Shown: one piece after another, positions 59,001 through 64,000 of the stretch
How the letters are laid out: the number at the start of each line of letters is the position of its first letter
Position numbering within the stretch: the stretch's first letter is position 1
NCBI RefSeq assembly: GCF_032854445.1
Contig: NC_088303.1
Span: 7,941,501 to 8,005,500, forward strand
Direction: 5' to 3'
Source: Liolophura sinensis
Taxonomy: Eukaryota > Mollusca > Polyplacophora > Chitonida > Chitonidae
DNA length: 64,000 nt
Notes under the pieces: model-generated
What the model saw: the letters and a program-made list of their open reading frames with translations, nothing else
Told to the model about the DNA's origin: nothing
Database searches by the model: none
Position numbers and translations under genes: made by a program

Positions 59001-61759
59001 TCCATGTTATGAATAATTGGTAATCATATATCATTTCACAAAACAGGGCAGCTTTACCTGTTTGTTTGGTGTGAGCAAAGTGGAAGATCGATCTATGATG
59101 TAGCCACAAATCCTGTTTGGTACATCTCTCGTTATCTGCTTGGATTCCTGGCACTTCCCACTGAACGGTGTCCTCCCCATTACTGTGTTCTCTTCTAGAT
59201 TAAACACATGTCAAACAAATTTTCATCTTCAGATTCATGTTTAATACAGTTTACAATACAGTTTAAGACATACAGTTTACTGTGTCGTGCTTCATGACTT
59301 GACTATCGCGATCACTCATGAGTATTGCAGGCTGGGGGCCCGCAGTGTAACAGTGTTAAGAAAATAACATTTATTTTCATTAGTTTTGTGACATATTTTA
59401 TTATGTAGGATCATTTTTTTAACAAAAGTCAACCCCATTTGGGAGAACCCTCTGGCTGCCCTGTGGTTAAAAGTTTAGATTATTTTTACAAATCTACTAA
59501 TGTTTGTTGTTATCAGGCAATTCCCACAGCAGTTCAAGGGAGGATAAGATAGACCAGACATCCCAGACCATAACGAATTATTTCAGGTCAGTTGCGGTAT
59601 TTAATGACCTGCTATTTCATCCCTACCTAAGTTGCTTAGGTTGTCTTAAACTGGTGTTTTGAGATTTGTTGTTAAAGCTGGTAGGATAGTATAGTAATTT
59701 ATGACATTTATTTTCCTCTTAAAAAAGCATTATTTGTGTAATTTTAGTTCATTTTACTGTTCATGTAATGAGCTTCGACATGTACCTGTCCAGTGCTTTC
59801 TCCCTGTTTGCTTATAATTTATATTCATGTAAAGAAAGCTTTGTGGAGTCTAATATCACCTTTTATTTCCGTGCCATGCAGAAAGGGCGTGGTAGCTGTC
59901 AAGCTGAAATAAAAGTAACATTCTTTCATGGTTTGAGCTGTGAGTTTTCAGCTTGCTAAGTATTAAACAGTTTCTCATGCATAATAATTGGAATCCACCT
60001 TAGGCCACAAGACTAAGAAACATGTAATTTCGCAACTTTACTGGCCATGAAGATATATGATATGCATGATTGTGTTTAACTCCTGTAGGTGTAATAAGTC
60101 TGGTATTACTCTTGTTTTTAATAGGAAGCTGGTCTTGTTACAACATGACATCCTTGGTTGTGATCATGTGATCCAGTTCTTCCGGGACCATCCTGCCTCA
60201 TGTCTGACCGCACCCTCTGAGCCCTTGTACAAGGATGCTGGGCTCCCCACAAGCATGTCCCACAGTAAGTCATAGCAGTCTGTGCAGGAACAGAAGTTAC
60301 ACATGTACTCAGTCCAGACACTAAAACTATTCAGATTTTTGTGCACAGATTCTTTAATACAGTTTGTAATCATTGTCATAATTTAGGTTTGATTACAGTG
60401 TACAGTCAACATTCCTTGTAACAACCAAGTTTGCTTATTTTTTTTATATATAAATCCATCAAATGATGATTTTCTACTGTTTGGAGGTCATTTTAGCCCC
60501 CACTCTGTTATCAAGGTTTTTTTTTTTTTTTTTCTGGCCAGTTTTACGTTGGCTTTGTGACCACCAAACACATGTCAGTAGTATTGGGTTTATTTACGCC
60601 TGTAAAAGCTGTGTCGATTTGTGATGTAGAAATGAAACAAGCAGATTAAAGTGGCTAATTGTTTTTTTCCTTAGGATTTTATGTAGCAAGTCAAACGTCA
60701 TTATAATCAAGGAGAGTTGACTATGTTGTTTCAAGGAGAGTTCACTGTATATTAACAGAATTAAGGTAATTATTGGATGAAATGCTCCCAAAATAAGAGG
60801 AATCTGAATTGCATTACAGGTGAGCCTCAGGTGACAGGCAGTCACCATCTACACACAGTCATCGTTAGCCCCAGGTATGTTAAACCTTTGTGAATTTTCT
60901 CTTGTGCACCTTCACTAGTGAAGTGAGTAAGAGATTCTGAAGAACACGATGAGCCTGAAAGAAGTGTAGGCTCAACAATATAATATGCAAGACACTTGCC
61001 ACCTCATGTTTGATAGAGGAACATGGTTTCTTGAAGGCTCTGTGCAGTTTCAGTTACCTTTAATAAACTGTACAACCAGTAATTAATAACTACTAAAATT
61101 ATATGAAGGGTTCACTAAGATCTTCTCAATGCAGTACTGTTTTTAGAAGTGTTTATCAGAGTCCAGGAGACATCCGTTAGTGAAAGGTTTTGTTAAGCAT
61201 TTGTTCCTTTAGTAATAAGAGAGTTAAAGTTAACTATTGTTGTTGTTTCAGGCTATCTCCACCCACTGAGATATCTGTTTCTAGTCCTTTGTCACACACC
61301 AATCCACGTCCTTTAGAGCCACAAAAGAGTTCCCCAGTGTCAGCCCAGAAGAGCCCTAACCGCTCTGCTACAGGTGTTCCCTCACCAAGATCGCCACAAA
61401 TGAACCAGAGGCAAACCAGTCATTCCCCATCAAGTCTACACCAGTCAGTTCAAACCAGCCGGTCTCCTTCAAGTGAATCAGTGCTACCTAGTCGTGTCCC
61501 ATTGTCACCACCATTAAGCCCAAACCCTTCAATGCCAACCAGTCTCTCGGGCCCATTATCACCACAGATGAGTCCAAACCAGTCAATGCAAAAGGATAGT
61601 GTCCCAGTATCACCCCAGATGAGCCCAAAAGCACCATTTCACAGTAGCCGGTCCCCTTCCCCAAAGGACCATGAGAGGTTACCCACTGTACAGCAGTTGC
61701 TAAAAGATCTCCAACTCTCCCACCATGTGGACAGCTTCAGCAAGTACACAACAAGCCAG
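46574..61759 (+). CDS. ZCCHC14: ZCCHC14/ZCCHC2-like protein with PX domain (3' end outside the window)
   Basis: Coding exons: 46574-47086, 54727-55120, 56087-56154, 56863-56934, 57686-57752, 59517-59586, 60125-60264, 60820-60874, 61252-61759. The total is 1887 nt, exactly 629 codons, with consistent phases. The N-terminus (RIELMCGLLQCCVPLELRFI, then NHPAFTF) matches the conserved start of human ZCCHC14 (VEFLCGLLDLCIPLELRFLG, ASNHPAFSF). Residues of about 304-425 form a PX phosphoinositide-binding fold, as annotated for the paralogue ZCCHC2. A Ser/Pro-rich region follows. The last exon ends inside a SAM-like domain (TVQQLLKDLQLSHHVDSFSK). In mammals the ZCCHC14 SAM domain binds CNGGN stem-loops and recruits TENT4 poly(A) polymerases. 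The CCHC knuckle is expected further right. The single gene probably predates the ZCCHC14/ZCCHC2 split (inference). Confidence 0.9.
49416..50349. mobile_element. Non-autonomous DNA transposon with terminal inverted repeats (934 bp)
   Basis: The left end TAAATGCCATTTTATTCGCG and the reverse complement of the right end, TAAATGCCTTTTTATTCGCG, agree at 19 of 20 bases. Weaker similarity continues inward (CTAACATTCGCAGATTTCGC vs a TTTCGCTGATTTGG-type segment). The outermost TA on each side could be a TA target duplication, as in Tc1/mariner-type insertions (inference). No transposase frame is present. Confidence 0.75.
53641..53780. repeat. Two-copy 100-bp direct repeat
   Basis: AGAGCACAACGACACAAGGG then GGATATTCCATCACAGAT at 53641 recurs 100 bases later as AAAGCACAGTGACACAAGGA then GGATGTTCCATTATAGAT. 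It may be part of a larger decayed element. Confidence 0.7.
54727..55120 (+). CDS. ZCCHC14: ZCCHC14-like exon 2: Pro/Ser-rich
   Basis: The acceptor is ctgttgttttcag and the donor is GTAGGT at 55121. It encodes DNPPRADPVYAYVSPPESVF and continues rich in Pro, Ser and Asp to QLPEK. No fold is predicted from the composition. It joins a 7.6-kb intron on its left. Confidence 0.88.
55121..56086 (+). other. ZCCHC14-like intron 2
   Basis: No repeat or RNA gene was recognised in this 966-bp AT-rich intron. Confidence 0.75.
56087..56154 (+). CDS. ZCCHC14: ZCCHC14-like exon 3: PX domain, first strands
   Basis: The acceptor is ttgcttcacag and the donor is GTAAGA. With the split Val codon it encodes FIRRVEVKGSRRTDRKQEF and then RLE. 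This is the first beta hairpin of the PX fold. The exon is too short to stand out as an open frame. Confidence 0.88.
56255..56520 (-). mobile_element. Dispersed repeat family D, longest copy
   Basis: It runs from TTGATTATTGTTTAACACGG through TAAACCGCTAACCTCTGGCA to TGTCACCAAGGCTTGGCC. The order agrees with 24225-24425. It lies in ZCCHC14-like intron 3 (56155-56862). Confidence 0.6.
56863..56934 (+). CDS. ZCCHC14: ZCCHC14-like exon 4: PX domain, strand 3 and helix 1
   Basis: The acceptor is tatttcccccag and the donor is GTGAGA. Twenty-four codons: VTWSNGETCDVYKSYQDLYE then FHRK. The YKSYQDLYEFHRK run corresponds to the R(R/K)(F/Y)-x-(D/E)F segment of PX domains, which contacts the phosphoinositide. 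The usual first Arg is replaced by Lys or Tyr, so lipid binding is uncertain. Confidence 0.9.
57305..57559 (+). mobile_element. Best-preserved SINE (family A) with 11-bp target duplication
   Basis: The head starts at GCTCAGTCGGTTAGCGCGCT and lacks only about 12 bases. A B-box-like GTGAGTTCAAGCCC, the full body and the end CGTAAAACACCAATCAAATA with (AAAT)n follow. Direct repeats aatgtactgtg lie at 57294-57304 and 57560-57570. It lies in ZCCHC14-like intron 4 (56935-57685) and is close to consensus, so probably young. Confidence 0.92.
57686..57752 (+). CDS. ZCCHC14: ZCCHC14-like exon 5: PX domain, middle
   Basis: The acceptor is tttgtgctag and the donor is GTATTG. It encodes LVQLFPEDASVHRQDRRLPF then LSG. 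It matches the PX segment with helix 1, a loop and the LPxL/LPFLSG motif. Codon phase is kept. Confidence 0.9.
57753..59516 (+). other. ZCCHC14-like intron 5
   Basis: No repeats or RNA genes were recognised in this 1764-bp intron. The smaller introns 59587-60124, 60265-60819 and 60875-61251 are likewise empty apart from a T-run at 60520-60532. Confidence 0.75.
59517..59586 (+). CDS. ZCCHC14: ZCCHC14-like exon 6: PX domain
   Basis: The acceptor is ttgttatcag and the donor is GTCAGT. It encodes NSHSSSREDKIDQTSQTITN then YF. It likely forms the loop and start of helix 3 in the PX fold. Confidence 0.85.
60125..60264 (+). CDS. ZCCHC14: ZCCHC14-like exon 7: PX domain, last helix
   Basis: The acceptor is ttgtttttaatag and the donor is GTAAGT. 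It encodes KLVLLQHDILGCDHVIQFFR, where the DHVIQFFRDH run looks like the closing helix of a PX domain. A Pro-rich stretch follows (APSEPLYKDAGLPTSMSH). Confidence 0.88.
60820..60874 (+). CDS. ZCCHC14: ZCCHC14-like exon 8
   Basis: The acceptor is gaattgcattacag and the donor is GTATGT. It encodes EPQVTGSHHLHTVIVSP. Only 55 bases long, it is supported by the splice sites and by phase agreement with both neighbours. Confidence 0.8.
61252..61759 (+). CDS. ZCCHC14: ZCCHC14-like exon 9: Ser/Pro-rich region and start of SAM-like domain
   Basis: The acceptor is gttgtttcag and the donor is GTAAGT at 61760. The exon encodes about 140 residues with repeated Ser-Pro pairs (PLSPPLSPNPSMPTSLSGPL and similar), many of them candidate proline-directed phosphorylation sites. 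It then encodes RLPTVQQLLKDLQLSHHVDS, typical of a first SAM helix. The donor cuts the SAM domain. The next exon was not found in 61760-64000. Confidence 0.88.
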
Positions 61760-64000
61760 GTAAGTTGATCCAGGTTGAAACAGGTTAGAGAGCAAATCTA
61801 ATTATCGAGGGAGCCCTTATCAGACCGAAAAGGCTTTGTCAGACATCTTTGTCAGACATCTTTGGTTGATCTGCACATTTGATACTGAGAGTTTTAATGA
61901 TAGATTTTTCTCTCTTTCTTATGACTCTCTTCATATTTTGTAAAGATTGTAATGCATGTTCATGTATAAAAAAATGTTTTTTTTGTGGTGTGGTATAGAG
62001 GTATGAGAAAAACACACACACACACAATTTATAATTTCTACATCATGGTATTCCAACTGTTTGTTTGAACTTTCATTCAGTCACACTGAGTGTTGACGAT
62101 GTGAAGTGATGTGTTGATTAAAGGACAAGACCAATGATTTTGATTCGGTTTCACCTCTTTATAACTAGATCTTATTTCATCAAGACAAGAAATGGGCACA
62201 CTTAAATCAGATTTGATTTAAGAGATTAATTAATGAATTACTAAAACGGAAGTGATGCACGTGGTGTATGTAGACAGTGCAAGAACAACACAAACCTACT
62301 GCCAGCATACACTGTCTGGCGATGAAGAAGAGGTGTGCTGTAGCTATATCACAAAATTATATGTATACAGCCATCATATCAAAGACATTTAAGCAAGACT
62401 TCACATGGACAAGTTGATCGTTGTTTATAGACACAAATCACATCTCCCTCAGACATGATGGGCTCCATACATCTAACCTAGGCTAGACTTTATATTATGT
62501 ATTGGAAGTGTTTTGACTGCCATATTTTAATCAGCAATCATTACCCTTGGCATCAGAGTTTTACTGACATTCAAGTTGAATACACTTGGACTGACCTCAT
62601 TTAACTTGTTGTCTATTTACATTTATACAAACCTTACAGTGCATAGCACACCAAGGCCTTTATAGGCCTACTTCTAGGAGGCCTGACATGATTGAGTTGT
62701 ATAGAGCTGAAATTTTCTCAGTATAAAGTTTCATGTATCAACAGTCCAGTGCATTCATTGATCATCTTGTTAACTGAGGTGACAAACTCATTTTTAAGAG
62801 TGCCTGGAATTTGTACCTACACTGCATTCTTTCAAATTTGGCACATACATTCGAATATAAAAACAGGAGTGGGCCTGGGTGCTCTAGACTCAGATAAGTA
62901 AACATCACATCATATTTATCATGTATAAATTCACCTATACATGGCCATATGTACAATAGTGGATGCCGAATCCATTCTCAATGCCGACTGTTACGGATTT
63001 GTATTTTCCAAACATTATGAAATAACAGTGACAAAATATTATTTTATTGAGATGGTCAGATAATAGTGTATGCCCAATATGTTGTCACCAGACATAAAAT
63101 ACACACTATACCAGTAAAATCAACTAAATGGGAGATTAGTGAGGGTAGTAAATAAATTTACAAGCAGGACAAGAAGATTAATTGATCATTTGTATATAAC
63201 CATGCATATGTCATAGATTCGTGAGATCCATAGACTTGACCCAATATCCTTTACCCAAAGCCAAGAGGTAGGAACAGTAGGCCATATAGGTGAAATTTCT
63301 CGAACAAAGTTTCTAAATCTAAAAGTACGCCTTCGTTGATAAAAAGTTATATTATGGTGTAGTTGATTTAAATTCCTAAGTCTAGTTCAAATGACAGGGT
63401 GATCGTTGAATACACGTCACACAGGTTGTGTGGGATTTAACTGAAGTTGGATATATACAACCGTCAGGCAAAGGATTTGTCTAAGTTGGCTATATTCCAT
63501 CGAAATAATGTTCATTAAAATTGCTTATAATATACACAAGTGACTTCCTGCATTTAAAGCTAAATTACGTAAAAACATGCTTTCACTACATGGTAGGCAC
63601 ACATGTATATAGGGTTAGGTTAGGCTATAGGCCTACGCTACATATGTATATGGCGTCCGTTGTGAGCAAGTCCTGACCTTAATATTCAGGTTTATAAACA
63701 GTAATCAACTACATATATACACCAGGCAATGTACAAAAGTGGTGTGAAAAGTGAAAAGCCTCTGTTGTGAGGAATACACATATATTTGGCAATTAGCTAT
63801 AGCACACAGCTACCTCATTGCCACACAGTGTATATGCTGACTTAGTATTATGTTGTTGTAGCACTGCCTACATGCACCATATGCGTCACTTATGTTTTAT
63901 AAATTAATTCAGTAATCGGTTATAGTAAAACTGATTCAGGTATGTGAGAGTTTTATGTTTATGGAAGAGCCTCTAGAAACAACTGAAAACAAGTCAAAAA
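61760..64000 (+). other. Intron after ZCCHC14-like exon 9, to the window edge
   Basis: I could not find the exon that completes the SAM domain. Visible small features are a tandem TTTGTCAGACATC pair at about 61837-61862, a short (AC)n at 62012-62026, and GGGTTAGGTTAGG at about 63612-63624. No coding frame stands out. Confidence 0.6.

Noticed and set aside
63612-63624. Telomere-type repeat GGGTTAGGTTAGG
   Set aside because: Only about two units; too short to mean anything.

Overview
This is animal nuclear DNA: split genes with GT-AG introns, AT-rich spacers, tRNA-derived SINEs and broken LINE, LTR and DNA-transposon copies. The main SINE (head GGCCTCCGTGGCTCAGTTGG, end CGTAAAACACCAATCAAATAAATA) and the gene content suggest a lophotrochozoan, most likely a mollusc. 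That is an inference; no rRNA or mitochondrial marker is present. There are no operons and no prokaryotic features.

Three protein-coding genes can be rebuilt exon by exon with consistent splice phases. (1) Junctophilin (JPH), + strand, 9383-19689, is missing its first exon(s), which should lie left of the window. It keeps the end of the N-terminal MORN array, the linker, two more MORN repeats, the helical region, the divergent region and the C-terminal membrane anchor. (2) KLHDC4 (kelch domain containing 4), - strand, is complete: 12 coding exons from 45994 down to 32685, predicting 636 residues. (3) A ZCCHC14/ZCCHC2-type gene, + strand, starts at 46574. Nine exons to 61759 carry a conserved N-terminal region, a PX domain split over five exons, a Ser/Pro-rich region and the start of a SAM-like domain. 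The rest, including any zinc knuckle, lies right of the window.

Layout: 1-9382 is junctophilin intron with SINE copies and microsatellites. 9383-19689 is junctophilin, whose 6.3-kb intron holds a LINE reverse-transcriptase fossil and a 35-bp minisatellite. 19690-32684 is the convergent spacer to KLHDC4, with a GGGCCC-ended MITE, a (CACT)n-tailed SINE and a decayed Gypsy-type LTR element. 32685-45994 is KLHDC4, whose introns hold a 24-bp palindromic minisatellite of about 1.1 kb and a 63/69-bp array of about 1.3 kb. 45995-46573 is a shared head-to-head promoter. 46574-64000 is the ZCCHC14-like gene, with a 934-bp TIR element in intron 1.

The three genes do not form one pathway. Junctophilin ties the plasma membrane to the ER/SR for calcium coupling, KLHDC4 is a poorly understood beta-propeller protein, and ZCCHC14 is an RNA-binding partner of TENT4 poly(A) polymerases. 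What links them is position: their human orthologues also sit together at 16q24.2, with JPH3 and KLHDC4 convergent there too. I found no evidence of a previously undescribed molecular system. The most notable signals are the conserved linkage, the intronic minisatellites, and SINE copies with visible target-site duplications.
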